Source: an uncultured Acidimicrobium sp.
Lineage (GTDB): Bacteria; Actinomycetota; Acidimicrobiia; Acidimicrobiales; Ilumatobacteraceae
DNA length: 15,079 nt
Direction: 5' to 3'
Assembly: GCA_903853285.1 (NCBI GenBank)
Contig: CAINTF010000062.1
Coordinates: 1 to 15,079 of the forward strand
Within the stretch, counting starts at the first letter, position 1, and every line of letters starts with the position of its first letter. This document shows positions 1 through 7,663 of the stretch, piece after piece. The position numbers and the translations under genes were made by a program. The notes under the pieces were generated by a model, which saw only the letters and a list, made by a program, of their open reading frames with translations, was not told the DNA's origin and ran no database searches.

Positions 1-796
1 CAAGTCGACGATGATCGCGCTTTTCGGCTTCTGCCAATCGCGTGATGTGTTCTTCGAGTGCAGCTTTGGACTCCCAGGCTGTTCCGTAGATCCGCTGCAA
101 CATCGGACCTTTCTCATTGCCTCGCCAATATGCACCGGCAACTTTCATCAACGCAAAATGTCCGAGCCTGCCAGTTGTTGGCACGTGAGGGCCTCGGCAC
201 AAGTCAACGAATGAATCAGTGTTGCGATACACGCTCACGATGTCGCCACCCTGTACTTCAGATGCGTCAGTGCCGTCTGCTGCGCCACTGGTAACCCGTG
301 TAATGATTTCGCATTTGTAGGGCTGATCAGCAAACAGTTCGAGTGCTGCCTTGGCGGACATCTCGTCGCGAGTGAACGACTGATCTGCTTTGATGATCTC
401 GCGCATCTTTTCCGTAATCGCAGCAAGATCAGTGTCGCTAAAGGTTTTTCCACCTGGCAATTCGAAGTCGTAATAAAAGCCATCTTCAATTGCAGGACCA
501 ATCGTAAATTTGGCGCCAACAAACAACTCCACAACCGCTTGCGCCATGACGTGTGCTGTCGAGTGCCTCAACACATGTCGGCCTGCCTCGCTCTCTGCGG
601 TAATGATCGAAACCTTTGCACCCGCACCCAACGCAACCGTGAGGTCTGTTTCTGTGCCATCGACCACCGCGGCAACTGCAGCTTTCGCCAATCGGGATCC
701 AATACCTTGAGCCAGGTCAAGCGAGGTTGAACCAGCAGGAAGGGACTTTCGAGTGCCGTCAGGAAGGCTGACTTCAATAGTTTCTACAGCACTCAT
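1..796 (-). CDS. thrS: Threonyl-tRNA synthetase, N-terminal part (cut by left edge)
   Basis: This is the 5' part of the cytoplasmic class II synthetase that charges tRNA-Thr and removes mischarged serine. The start is an ATG at 796-794, and 265 codons are visible of roughly 650 expected. Residues 1-65 form the TGS domain. Residues about 70-235 form the editing (second additional) domain, with the paired histidines of HSTAH (H78, H82) and the DLCRGPH segment (C200, H204) that make up the editing site. The GAYWRG and LQRIYGTAW stretches at 221-241 mark entry to the catalytic domain, most of which lies outside the window. The reading frame is intact to the edge. No Shine-Dalgarno sequence is evident. 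The gene lies 56 bp behind mshC on the same strand, so it may be read both from that operon and from its own weak promoter. Family identity is certain; promoter use is inferred. Confidence 0.97.
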   Translation of the reverse strand, partial: MSAVETIEVSLPDGTRKSLPAGSTSLDLAQGIGSRLAKAAVAAVVDGTETDLTVALGAGAKVSIITAESEAGRHVLRHSTAHVMAQAVVELFVGAKFTIGPAIEDGFYYDFELPGGKTFSDTDLAAITEKMREIIKADQSFTRDEMSAKAALELFADQPYKCEIITRVTSGAADGTDASEVQGGDIVSVYRNTDSFVDLCRGPHVPTTGRLGHFALMKVAGAYWRGNEKGPMLQRIYGTAWESKAALEEHITRLAEAEKRDHRRL

Positions 797-806
797 CGTG
801 CCTATG

Positions 807-812
807 AGTCTA
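807..812 (-). promoter_or_regulatory. Possible -10 box of thrS
   Basis: Read on the minus strand the hexamer is TAGACT, which fits TANNNT and ends 10 bases before the thrS ATG. A transcript from it would have a leader of only 3-4 nt. No -35 box is visible at a normal distance. This is weaker than the other promoters noted in the window. Confidence 0.25.
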
Positions 813-852
813 GTTTCTCAAAATTGCTTAGAACGGCACAATTATGCGGTAT

Positions 853-1980
853 TCAGAAGAGTACGAGATTGACCCCAAGCAAATTTGCTGCGAGAGAGAC
901 ATCGACACCATTTTTTGCAGCAGCGTCGATGAGTTGTACGGCACGAGGTGTATCTAGATCATCATCAAGTGCCTCGCGCACCGACCCAAGCAACTCACCA
1001 GCATCGGGTTTTGTTCCGGTACTCCAAAGTGCAAGGCGGTCAATATTGCGAGCAAACATGTCCTCATCCCATTCCCACTCAAATCGGTAATGATGCTCGA
1101 TCAAACCGAGTCGGATAACTCGTGGATCAAAACGTGTCCGCAGTTTGTCAACAAACACCAAGTTTCCACGACTCTTCGACATCTTGTGACCATCCATCGA
1201 CACCATCGCAACGTGCATCCAGTGCTTCACAAACTGTTCTCCGGTTGCTGCTTCTGACTGAGCGCGCTCACATTCGTGATGCGGGAAAATCAAATCACTT
1301 CCACCACCGTGCAAGTCGATAGTTGTACCCAACTCGCGCAAAGCAAGCGCTGAGCATTCAATGTGCCAACCAGGCCTGCCGGCTCCCCACATGGTTTCCC
1401 AGGATGGTTCGTCAACTGCCGATGGGTGCCACAAAACAAAATCAAGTGGATGACGTTTATGTGGGTCCTCCACATTGCCTCCGCGTTCGCGCGCAAGCTC
1501 AATCATTGTTTCTTGTGAATAATGCGAAATCTCTCCAAAAGTTTTGGACTGAGTTACGTCGAAGTACACCGAACCACCCGACTGGTATGCAAAGCCCTTG
1601 TCGATCACCATGCCGATAAATCCGCGAATGTCAGAGATGGCCGACGATGCACGCGGAGTGGAATACATAGGCAGCGCTCCGAGCGCTTCCATGTCGGCAG
1701 TGAAGCGAGCCTCCTCCCCTGCTGCTAGGTCCAAATAGTGCACTCCCAATTCGCGTGCCTTGGCAAACAACGGATCGTCGACGTCGGTGACGTTTCGAAC
1801 ACACTTCACTTCATGACCAAGGTCAATCAATCGTCGAATCAAGATGTCGTAACTAATGAATGTAAACGCGTGACCCAAATGCGTTGCGTCATACGGCGTG
1901 ATGCCGCACGTGTACATCAACACTGTTGGACCGGGTTCAAACGGAACCACCGATTGCTGAGCGGTGTCGTAGAGGCGCAT
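853..1980 (-). CDS. mshC: Cysteine:GlcN-Ins ligase (mycothiol biosynthesis)
   Basis: MshC joins cysteine to glucosaminyl-inositol using ATP, the third catalytic step of mycothiol synthesis, in the cytoplasm. It is a relative of class I cysteinyl-tRNA synthetase. The segment CGITPYDATHLGHA (residues 25-38) is characteristic of MshC and differs from true CysRS. It contains the HxGH signature (34-37) and the first zinc ligand, C25. Other zinc-site residues are C209 (WHIECS) and H234 with its neighbours (FPHHE). The KMSKS loop is at 266-270 and runs on as RGNLVFV. At 375 residues the protein is somewhat shorter than the mycobacterial enzyme (about 410). It begins near the RLYD segment and so lacks a short N-terminal extension, and it ends near the usual LLGVxL tail. 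The ATG shares its A with the TAA of npdG, which implies translational coupling. A cysS call was considered, but the lack of a tRNA anticodon-binding tail and the MshC signature argue against it. Confidence 0.93.
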   Translation of the reverse strand: MRLYDTAQQSVVPFEPGPTVLMYTCGITPYDATHLGHAFTFISYDILIRRLIDLGHEVKCVRNVTDVDDPLFAKARELGVHYLDLAAGEEARFTADMEALGALPMYSTPRASSAISDIRGFIGMVIDKGFAYQSGGSVYFDVTQSKTFGEISHYSQETMIELARERGGNVEDPHKRHPLDFVLWHPSAVDEPSWETMWGAGRPGWHIECSALALRELGTTIDLHGGGSDLIFPHHECERAQSEAATGEQFVKHWMHVAMVSMDGHKMSKSRGNLVFVDKLRTRFDPRVIRLGLIEHHYRFEWEWDEDMFARNIDRLALWSTGTKPDAGELLGSVREALDDDLDTPRAVQLIDAAAKNGVDVSLAANLLGVNLVLF

Positions 1981-2672
1981 TATGAAATCTTCAGATTGCG
2001 TCCACTTACGGGATCAACATCAGGCAAACCCGTCATGCGCGGCGCAACACGTGTCTTGTATCGCACATTCATCTGCAGCATGACTGCCGTGAAAGCCTCA
2101 AGCGCGAGCGCATTCGACAATCGTCCCGTATTCAGCGGTCGACAACCAGGAATCTTTTCGACAATGTCACTCACAGTTTCAATTGCTTCGGGATGATCGG
2201 AACAAATCAATACATCGCTGTCAACATGGTGATTGAGATTGCCTAGTTCTTTTGCAGGCAAGTGCTGCAATGCTGCTACGACTTTGCTCATAGGAATTTC
2301 GGCTTGCACATGGGCTGCGATACTTCCGCGAGGTGGAACGAGCGGTTGAAACTCTTTACCCACCTTGACCAACGCGTTTGCCATCGTGATCACGATTTTG
2401 CCAGCAAGTTGGCTTGCAAAATCACCAACGATCGTGGCGGTGGAGTCCCATGGGGTTGCAACAACGACAAGATCACAATTCACTGCGTCGGCATTGTCGC
2501 CACCGGTGATAGTCAGATTGTGGCTTGGCCAAAGTGCTTGCAACTCTTTAACCTTCTCAATTGACCTCGCCTTGTCTCGTGACCCGATTACAACCTCGTA
2601 ACCAGCCACGTTGAGGCGAAGTGCAAGACCACTACCCGCGGGCCCAGTTCCACCAATTATTCCAATTTTCAT
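1980..2672 (-). CDS. npdG: F420H2:NADP+ oxidoreductase (NADPH-dependent F420 reductase)
   Basis: This cytoplasmic enzyme moves hydride between NADP(H) and the deazaflavin cofactor F420, supplying reduced F420 to F420-dependent enzymes. The 230-residue protein opens with the Rossmann segment GIIGGTGPAGSGLA (4-17). An IGSR motif at 29-32 is expected to bind the NADP 2'-phosphate. ATPW at about 92-95 and the ITMANALVKVG region fit the NpdG/Fno family, as does the later GxLSNALALEAFTAVML segment that closes over the F420 pocket. The start is an ATG with no Shine-Dalgarno sequence, 6 bases after an extended -10-like hexamer, so the mRNA is probably leaderless. The stop codon overlaps the mshC start by one base. 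The operon therefore pairs an F420 redox enzyme with a mycothiol biosynthetic enzyme. The gene diverges from fabI across 46 bp. Confidence 0.9.
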   Translation of the reverse strand: MKIGIIGGTGPAGSGLALRLNVAGYEVVIGSRDKARSIEKVKELQALWPSHNLTITGGDNADAVNCDLVVVATPWDSTATIVGDFASQLAGKIVITMANALVKVGKEFQPLVPPRGSIAAHVQAEIPMSKVVAALQHLPAKELGNLNHHVDSDVLICSDHPEAIETVSDIVEKIPGCRPLNTGRLSNALALEAFTAVMLQMNVRYKTRVAPRMTGLPDVDPVSGRNLKIS

Positions 2673-2678
2673 CTAACG

Positions 2679-2687
2679 AGCCTGCCA
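2679..2687 (-). promoter_or_regulatory. Extended -10 box of the npdG-mshC operon
   Basis: On the minus strand the sequence is TGG followed by CAGGCT, ending 6 bases before the npdG ATG. It has the A and T at hexamer positions 2 and 6 and a TGN extension. The position predicts transcription starting at or next to the A of the ATG. The same TGGCAG(A/G)CT-N6-ATG arrangement occurs before the 218-residue gene starting at 8320. The hexamer is a poor match to TATAAT, so this is supported mainly by position and recurrence. Confidence 0.45.
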
Positions 2688-2705
2688 CAAACACCCCCCA
2701 ACAAC

Positions 2706-2711
2706 TACCGT
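2706..2711 (+). promoter_or_regulatory. -10 box of the fabI operon
   Basis: TACCGT fits TANNNT and ends 7 bases before the fabI ATG, which predicts a leaderless transcript. A weak -35-like GCCACA sits at 2684-2689 with a 16-bp spacer, and it touches the npdG -10 box on the other strand. No Shine-Dalgarno sequence precedes fabI, in agreement with leaderless translation. Confidence 0.45.
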
Positions 2712-2718
2712 TGACGGC

Positions 2719-3486
2719 ATGGGAATATTGGATGGCAAGAAGATAGTGGTCACAGGGGTACTTACCGATGCCTCATTAGCTTTCGGAGTTGCCCAACTGG
2801 CTCAGCGTGAAGGCGCCACAGTTCTCTTGACCGGTGCAGGTCGCGGACTTTCCATCACCGAACGAACCGCTCGCAAGCTTGACACCCCAGCCGAAGTCAT
2901 TGAGTTTGATGTAACAGTCGACGAACACGTCGAGACTGCGCGCGCCGGTGCAAAGCAACACCTCGGAAGCGTTGACGGCGTACTTCACGCCATCGGTTTT
3001 GCTCCCGCAGTGTGCCTCGGCGATGACTTTATGGCCGCACAATGGAATGACGTTGCAGTTGCTATGCAGATCTCTGCGTACTCGCTGAAAACGCTTGCTG
3101 ATGCTTTCGTACCGCTGATGTCGACAGGCGGAAGTTTTGTTGGACTTGATTTCGACAACACCGTTGCATGGCCCGCGTACAACTGGATGGGTGTCGCTAA
3201 AGCCGCACTCGAATCGACCAGCCGATATCTCGCCAAAGAACTGGGTGGGAAAAACATTCGCTGCAACCTCGTTGCCGCAGGACCAATCAAAACGATGGCC
3301 GCAAAATCGATTCCAGGTTTTCAGACGTTCGAGGACGTGTGGAGCGATCGTGCGCCACTCGGATGGGACGTCAACGATTCGACAGCAGTTGCACGTGCAT
3401 GCGTCGCACTGCTATCCGATTGGTTTCCAGCCACCACCGCAGAAGTGATTCATGTGGATGGTGGCTACCACGCAATGGGCGTGTAA
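2719..3486 (+). CDS. fabI: Enoyl-[acyl-carrier-protein] reductase, FabI/InhA type
   Basis: FabI catalyses the last, NADH-dependent reduction in each round of type II fatty acid elongation. The 255-residue protein is a short-chain dehydrogenase fold that resembles mycobacterial InhA closely: GLLDGK-like start, VTGVLTDASLAF (11-22), DGVLHAIGF (86-94), DFD at 144-146, and the catalytic pair Y154 and K161 within PAYNWMGVAK. The NLVAAGPIKT and LLSDWFPATT segments with a terminal HVDGG are also typical. The residue matching InhA Ser94 is Ala91 here. The ATG start gives the family's usual N-terminus. There is no Shine-Dalgarno sequence, and a -10-like box lies 7 bases upstream. The stop codon abuts the ATG of the protease gene, so fabI is the first gene of a tight three-gene unit. 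No fabG or other fatty-acid gene is adjacent. Confidence 0.95.
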   Translation: MGILDGKKIVVTGVLTDASLAFGVAQLAQREGATVLLTGAGRGLSITERTARKLDTPAEVIEFDVTVDEHVETARAGAKQHLGSVDGVLHAIGFAPAVCLGDDFMAAQWNDVAVAMQISAYSLKTLADAFVPLMSTGGSFVGLDFDNTVAWPAYNWMGVAKAALESTSRYLAKELGGKNIRCNLVAAGPIKTMAAKSIPGFQTFEDVWSDRAPLGWDVNDSTAVARACVALLSDWFPATTAEVIHVDGGYHAMGV

Positions 3487-4998
3487 ATGCATTCTCTAGT
3501 GAGGCGCCTCGCGGCCCATGTACTCGTGGTCTCGTTCGTGATCACCGGTGCATCCGTACTCACAGTCGCTCTCGATTCAACAAAGTCATTCGCCGCATCG
3601 ACCAACGATCCGCTGCTTGATCAACAGTGGGGATTGACAGCAATTGGTGCACCATCTGTCTGGAGCATTTCTCGCGGTGCAGGCGTGACCGTCGCAGTGA
3701 TTGACAGCGGCAGCGGACCACACCCCGACCTGGACGCCAATCTTGATACTGGTCGCACGATGTTCGGATCGATTGACAGTGCCGGAGAAATTGATGTCGA
3801 CATTGCGGGTCACGGATCACACGTGGCTGGGATCATTGCAGCAGTTGCCGACAATGCAATAGGCGGCTCAGGTGTTGCGCCACAATCTCGCATCTTGCCA
3901 ATCAGAGTGTTGGACTCGCTCGGATCAGGCGATTCCAAAGATGTTTCAAAGGCAGTCCGCTTTGCTGTCGACTCTGGTGTCAAAGTGATCAACCTCTCGC
4001 TAGGCGGTGCAACTGAGAGCACCTCACTCACGGCCGCAATTCAATATGCAGTTGACCACAATGTGCTCGTAGTTGCAGCCGCCGGAAATGGTGCAGCAGA
4101 CTCAACACCAAAATGGCCAGCAGCAAGCGATCTCGCACTGGCAGTGACCGCAGTTGACCGTAATTACAGTGTGACTTCATTTGATCAACGAGGCGACTAC
4201 ATCGACCTTGCGGCTCCAGGTGCTTCAATCCTTTCCACCGCCAGTAATGACTACAGAATTCAGAGCGGAACCAGCATGGCCGCAGCGTTCGTCACCGGTG
4301 CAGCTGCATTGTTGTTTGCTGCTCAGCCTTCGATCACTGCCGCACAAGTGCGCGACCTATTGCAACGCACAGCCACCGACATTGGTGCGCTTGGGCGAGA
4401 CACAACGTTTGGCTACGGACTAGTCAACCTTGTTGGCGCCTTTGCTGAGCTCGATGTGATGTTTCCAAAAATTATTAGTGCATCACTTGCCACGGAAGGT
4501 CGAATTGGCGCGCTTGCAGTTGGTACCGTCTCAACTTCATCAACCACTGCCACCAGCCAGTGGTACCGGTGCACTGAGCCAGGAGCATCAACCACAAGCC
4601 AGCCAGCAGATTGCATCGCCATTACAAATGCAGTTGCCACTACATATCAATCGACTATCAAAGACCTACGCAAGTTTCTTCGCTACTCAATCACCATCGC
4701 TAGCGGCGTTAATAACTCAATCGTAAAAACAATTTTCTCAGCAACAACCGTTCCCGAATCTGGAGCCTGGCTTACGACTTCCACACTTTCCACAAAGACA
4801 AAAACTCCATTGAGCGAATTGCTCCGGAGTCCGTCGAAAGGCACTCGAACATTCAAAATAGTTAGTGGTCCGTGTAAGTTGAAAAATTCGGCGCTCGTTG
4901 CTTCCGCGCTGCCTGGCTCTTGCACGCTCAAGGTTTCTATAGCCGCAAAAGCTCCTTACCCAACACTGGGATTTACTTCCGTCATCACCATTTCGTAA
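3487..4998 (+). CDS. Secreted subtilisin-like serine protease (S8) with C-terminal Ig-like region
   Basis: The protein has 503 residues. Its N-terminus has RR at 6-7, a hydrophobic stretch at about 10-29 and an FAAS segment near 35-38, consistent with a Sec signal peptide. The mature enzyme begins close to the catalytic domain with no large propeptide. The S8 triad is complete: D73 (VAVIDSG), H109 (GHGSHVAGI) and S263 (SGTSMAAA), with the oxyanion-hole N201 (AAAGN). The catalytic domain ends at about 322. Residues 325-422 look like an Ig-type extracellular module (QWYRC, a second Cys at 376, then TYQS and LRYSI). Residues 423-503 form a second beta-rich segment with Cys463 and Cys479. Two disulfides (362-376 and 463-479) are plausible. 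There is no LPXTG motif or C-terminal membrane helix, so it is probably released or loosely attached. The ATG directly follows the fabI stop. The substrate is unknown. Confidence 0.92.
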   Translation: MHSLVRRLAAHVLVVSFVITGASVLTVALDSTKSFAASTNDPLLDQQWGLTAIGAPSVWSISRGAGVTVAVIDSGSGPHPDLDANLDTGRTMFGSIDSAGEIDVDIAGHGSHVAGIIAAVADNAIGGSGVAPQSRILPIRVLDSLGSGDSKDVSKAVRFAVDSGVKVINLSLGGATESTSLTAAIQYAVDHNVLVVAAAGNGAADSTPKWPAASDLALAVTAVDRNYSVTSFDQRGDYIDLAAPGASILSTASNDYRIQSGTSMAAAFVTGAAALLFAAQPSITAAQVRDLLQRTATDIGALGRDTTFGYGLVNLVGAFAELDVMFPKIISASLATEGRIGALAVGTVSTSSTTATSQWYRCTEPGASTTSQPADCIAITNAVATTYQSTIKDLRKFLRYSITIASGVNNSIVKTIFSATTVPESGAWLTTSTLSTKTKTPLSELLRSPSKGTRTFKIVSGPCKLKNSALVASALPGSCTLKVSIAAKAPYPTLGFTSVITIS

Positions 4999-5000
4999 AC

Positions 5001-7028
5001 ATGTCCAATCGCCTCAGTCACGAGATCAGCCCGTACCTTCGCCAACATTGCGAAAACCCAGTTGATTGGTATCCGTGGGGAGAGGATGCTTTTGCTCTCG
5101 CCCGCGCAACCGGTAAGCCAATACTTCTCTCGGTCGGATATTCGGCTTGCCACTGGTGTCATGTCATGGCCCACGAGTGTTTTGAAGATGTCGAAACTGC
5201 TTCGCTCATGAATGAGTTGTTCGTCAACATCAAAGTCGATCGTGAAGAGCGACCAGACGTCGACGCGATTTATATGGACGCCGTCCAAGCCATGACCGGT
5301 CGTGGCGGCTGGCCAATGACTGTGTTCCTCACACCGGATGCAAAGCCATTTTATGGTGGTACATATTTTCCGAAACCCACATTTATCCAACTCATGAACG
5401 CAATAACTGATGCTTGGCACAACCGTCGAGATGACATTGAGAACAACATTGCAGCACTCATGGAAAGTTTGAGTCGAACCAGCCGAATCACCAACAACAG
5501 TGGCAGTGCAGAACATGAGTTAATCGGTCCCCCGCACCTGAACGCTGCTATCGAACAAATGAGACAATCATTTGATCCTGCCTGGGGTGGCTTTGGCTCT
5601 GCACCAAAATTTCCGAGCACCATGAATCTCGACCTGCTACTTCGGGTGTATCTCGACAATCCAAACCCAGAGCTTCTGGAAATTCTCACCACGTCGCTCG
5701 ATGCGATGGCCTCTGGTGGAATGTACGACCACCTCGGTGGAGGTTTTGCTCGATACAGCGTTGACGCCCAATGGCTGGTACCGCACTTTGAAAAAATGTT
5801 GTACGACCAGGCATTACTCGCGCGCATCTACTTGCACGCAGGAGTTGCGCTTAAGCAACCTCGTTGGTTGCAGATTGCCTCCGAAACTATTGACTATGTG
5901 CTGCGCGATCTGAGTCACCCAGACGGAGGCTTTTTTTCTGCGCAGGATGCGGATTCGGTTGACGAACAAGGTCATAGTGTCGAAGGACATTTCTATGTGT
6001 GGTCAAAACAGCAGGTCGTAGAAGTTCTCCCCCCAGATCTGCATGAAGTTGCCCTTGATTGGTACGAAGTGACCGAAACAGGAAACTTTGAAGGTGCAAA
6101 TATTTTGAGCAGACTGCACCACCGCGGTGATCTTTTGAGAAGCTCTCAAGTTGAACGTGCTCGAGCGTTATTGCTTGATTCCCGCAATACTCGCTCTTGG
6201 CCAGGACTCGACGACAAGGTACTCACCGAATGGAATGGGATGATGCTTGCAACACTGGCAGAAGCATCCACATTGTTGCAACGACCGGATTGGCTTGCTG
6301 CTGCTGTAAAGAACGGAGAATTTCTCCTCAACCAACTGTGCACCGAATCTGATTCAACAATCATCAAGCGCAGCTGGCATCAAGATGGAAAACCTCAAGC
6401 GCAACATGCGGCACTCGCTGCAGACCTCGCTCAACTCGTTGATGGCTTCACAAGACTCGCCGAGGCAACCGGACAGGCCTCATGGATTACTCACGCAAAA
6501 ACCATCGCCGACAAACTGTTGTCTGATTTCTGGGATACGGAAAACGGTGGTGTCTTTACGACATCGCATGACGGTGAGCAATTGATAGTGCGGCAAAAAG
6601 ATGTGATGGACAACGCAACTCCTTCAGCCAATTCGACAGCAGCGTTTGCGCTGTATCGACTTGCTGCTCTCACTGGCGAGGAACGTTTCGCGAATCACGC
6701 CGACCAGATTTCGCAATTACTTCTCCAAATCGCCGCAAGCGCTCCAACCGCATTTGGCAATCTGCTCAGCGCCGCACATCTGCGACACCGTGGCGTTATC
6801 GAAATTGCAATTACTGGCAATCGCCCCGACTTGGTCATGCAGTTACACGGTCAGTGGCTACCTACCGTGGTGAGCGCTTGGGGTGAGCGATATGACTCGC
6901 CTATTTGGCATGACCGCAAAGATGATCTTGCCTATGTATGCCGTCAGTACACGTGCATGGCTCCAGCACACGACGCGAAGACTTTTGACGAAGCACTACG
7001 CATTGCCCTGCAATCCACAACTAGCTGA
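5001..7028 (+). CDS. YyaL/DUF255 family protein: thioredoxin-like domain plus six-hairpin-like domain
   Basis: The 675-residue protein belongs to the YyaL (human SPATA20-like) family, whose biochemical role is unsettled. The N-terminal third, about residues 1-165, is the thioredoxin-like domain. It has the family start NRLSHExSPYLRQH and the CHWCHVM motif at 50-56 (C50, C53), followed by VDREERPDVDAIYM and RGGWPMTVFLTPD. The rest resembles an alpha/alpha toroid like the N-acylglucosamine 2-epimerase and glycosidase families (PHFEKMLYDQALL, FSAQDADS, WPGLDDKVLTEWNG). No signal peptide is seen, so it is likely cytoplasmic. I chose the ATG at 5001, two bases after the protease stop, because it gives the conserved N-terminus; an in-frame start at 4920 would add 27 unrelated residues inside the protease gene. 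A run of seven T at 5931-5937 does not break the frame. Length is close to B. subtilis YyaL. Confidence 0.92.
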   Translation: MSNRLSHEISPYLRQHCENPVDWYPWGEDAFALARATGKPILLSVGYSACHWCHVMAHECFEDVETASLMNELFVNIKVDREERPDVDAIYMDAVQAMTGRGGWPMTVFLTPDAKPFYGGTYFPKPTFIQLMNAITDAWHNRRDDIENNIAALMESLSRTSRITNNSGSAEHELIGPPHLNAAIEQMRQSFDPAWGGFGSAPKFPSTMNLDLLLRVYLDNPNPELLEILTTSLDAMASGGMYDHLGGGFARYSVDAQWLVPHFEKMLYDQALLARIYLHAGVALKQPRWLQIASETIDYVLRDLSHPDGGFFSAQDADSVDEQGHSVEGHFYVWSKQQVVEVLPPDLHEVALDWYEVTETGNFEGANILSRLHHRGDLLRSSQVERARALLLDSRNTRSWPGLDDKVLTEWNGMMLATLAEASTLLQRPDWLAAAVKNGEFLLNQLCTESDSTIIKRSWHQDGKPQAQHAALAADLAQLVDGFTRLAEATGQASWITHAKTIADKLLSDFWDTENGGVFTTSHDGEQLIVRQKDVMDNATPSANSTAAFALYRLAALTGEERFANHADQISQLLLQIAASAPTAFGNLLSAAHLRHRGVIEIAITGNRPDLVMQLHGQWLPTVVSAWGERYDSPIWHDRKDDLAYVCRQYTCMAPAHDAKTFDEALRIALQSTTS

Positions 7029-7029
7029 T

Positions 7030-7653
7030 TTACCAACCGTTCAGGTGAATGATTTGCTCGGCACTGCGTCGAGCTCGAGTTGCACTTAATCCTTTTTCTG
7101 TTTGGTGAGATTCGTTCCCCGCTTCGCGACCATCAGGCCACCCAAGCGCGATAGCACCAATCAATTGCATAGCTTCAGGAACATGCAGCCTGGTTCGTAG
7201 CTGTTGTTCACCATGAAACACTCCAAAAAATAACGCTCCCAATCCCACATCCTCTGCAGCAAGAAGCATTGTCATCGCCGCGAACGATGCATCAACAGTC
7301 CAATACGGAGTCGGCCATACTTCTGTGCTTGCACCCAGTCCGGTGTGCGCCTTGTCGTGCTCGGAGTAACGCTCCACATATGACTCGGGATCAGCAAACA
7401 CCAATGCGATAACAGGGGCATCCAATAATTGCTTCCAGCGAAAACTCTCTCGCTTCTCCATCGCCAGCGTGTCATCCCAGAATTTTGCAGTCGCACTCGA
7501 ATCGATGATGATGGCATGCCATCCCTGCGTCTTGCCTGCAGATGGAGCGCGAGACGCAAGATCTATGATCTGCGAAACAAGTTTCGAATCAACTGGTTGT
7601 TTTGAAAACGCACGCGTCATGCGCCGACCGCGTACAACGTCGGCGAACTCCAA
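7030..7653 (-). CDS. Nitroreductase family protein (FMN-dependent)
   Basis: This is a probable FMN-containing oxidoreductase using NAD(P)H; the substrate is not predictable. The N-terminal segment EFADVVRGRRMTRAF is typical of actinobacterial nitroreductases, as is ASRAPSAGKTQGWH (33-46), which belongs to the FMN-binding region. Later FAAMTMLLAAEDVGLGALFFGVF and ALGWPDG fit the family fold. I chose the TTG at 7653-7651 because it makes the protein begin exactly at the conserved MEFxDVV segment, giving 207 residues. An in-frame ATG at 7716 would add 21 residues that overlap the upstream gene and do not look like the family. The TTG lies 10 bases after the stop of the upstream 218-residue gene, so the two are probably co-transcribed. 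No clear Shine-Dalgarno sequence is seen. The stop codon is one base from the end of the convergent YyaL-family gene, leaving no space for a terminator between them. Confidence 0.85.
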   Translation of the reverse strand: MEFADVVRGRRMTRAFSKQPVDSKLVSQIIDLASRAPSAGKTQGWHAIIIDSSATAKFWDDTLAMEKRESFRWKQLLDAPVIALVFADPESYVERYSEHDKAHTGLGASTEVWPTPYWTVDASFAAMTMLLAAEDVGLGALFFGVFHGEQQLRTRLHVPEAMQLIGAIALGWPDGREAGNESHQTEKGLSATRARRSAEQIIHLNGW

Positions 7654-7663
7654 AGTTGACTGC

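Noticed and set aside
853..1980. Annotation as cysteinyl-tRNA synthetase (cysS).
   Set aside because: The CGITPYDATHLGHA segment and the length without an anticodon-binding tail fit MshC, and npdG next door fits an actinobacterial context.
1738..2196. 152-residue plus-strand reading frame across mshC and npdG.
   Set aside because: It is antisense to two well-identified genes and its peptide shows no family features.
4920..5000. Start of the YyaL-family gene at 4920, inside the protease gene.
   Set aside because: The ATG at 5001 gives the conserved NRLSHExSPYL N-terminus and sits two bases after the protease stop; the extra 27 residues look unlike the family.
5351..5827. 158-residue minus-strand reading frame inside the YyaL-family gene, and a similar 186-residue one at 4956-5516.
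   Set aside because: Both are shadows of a strongly conserved coding frame.
5931..5937. Run of seven T as a programmed frameshift site.
   Set aside because: The zero frame stays open and conserved on both sides (GGFFSAQDADS), so no shift is needed.
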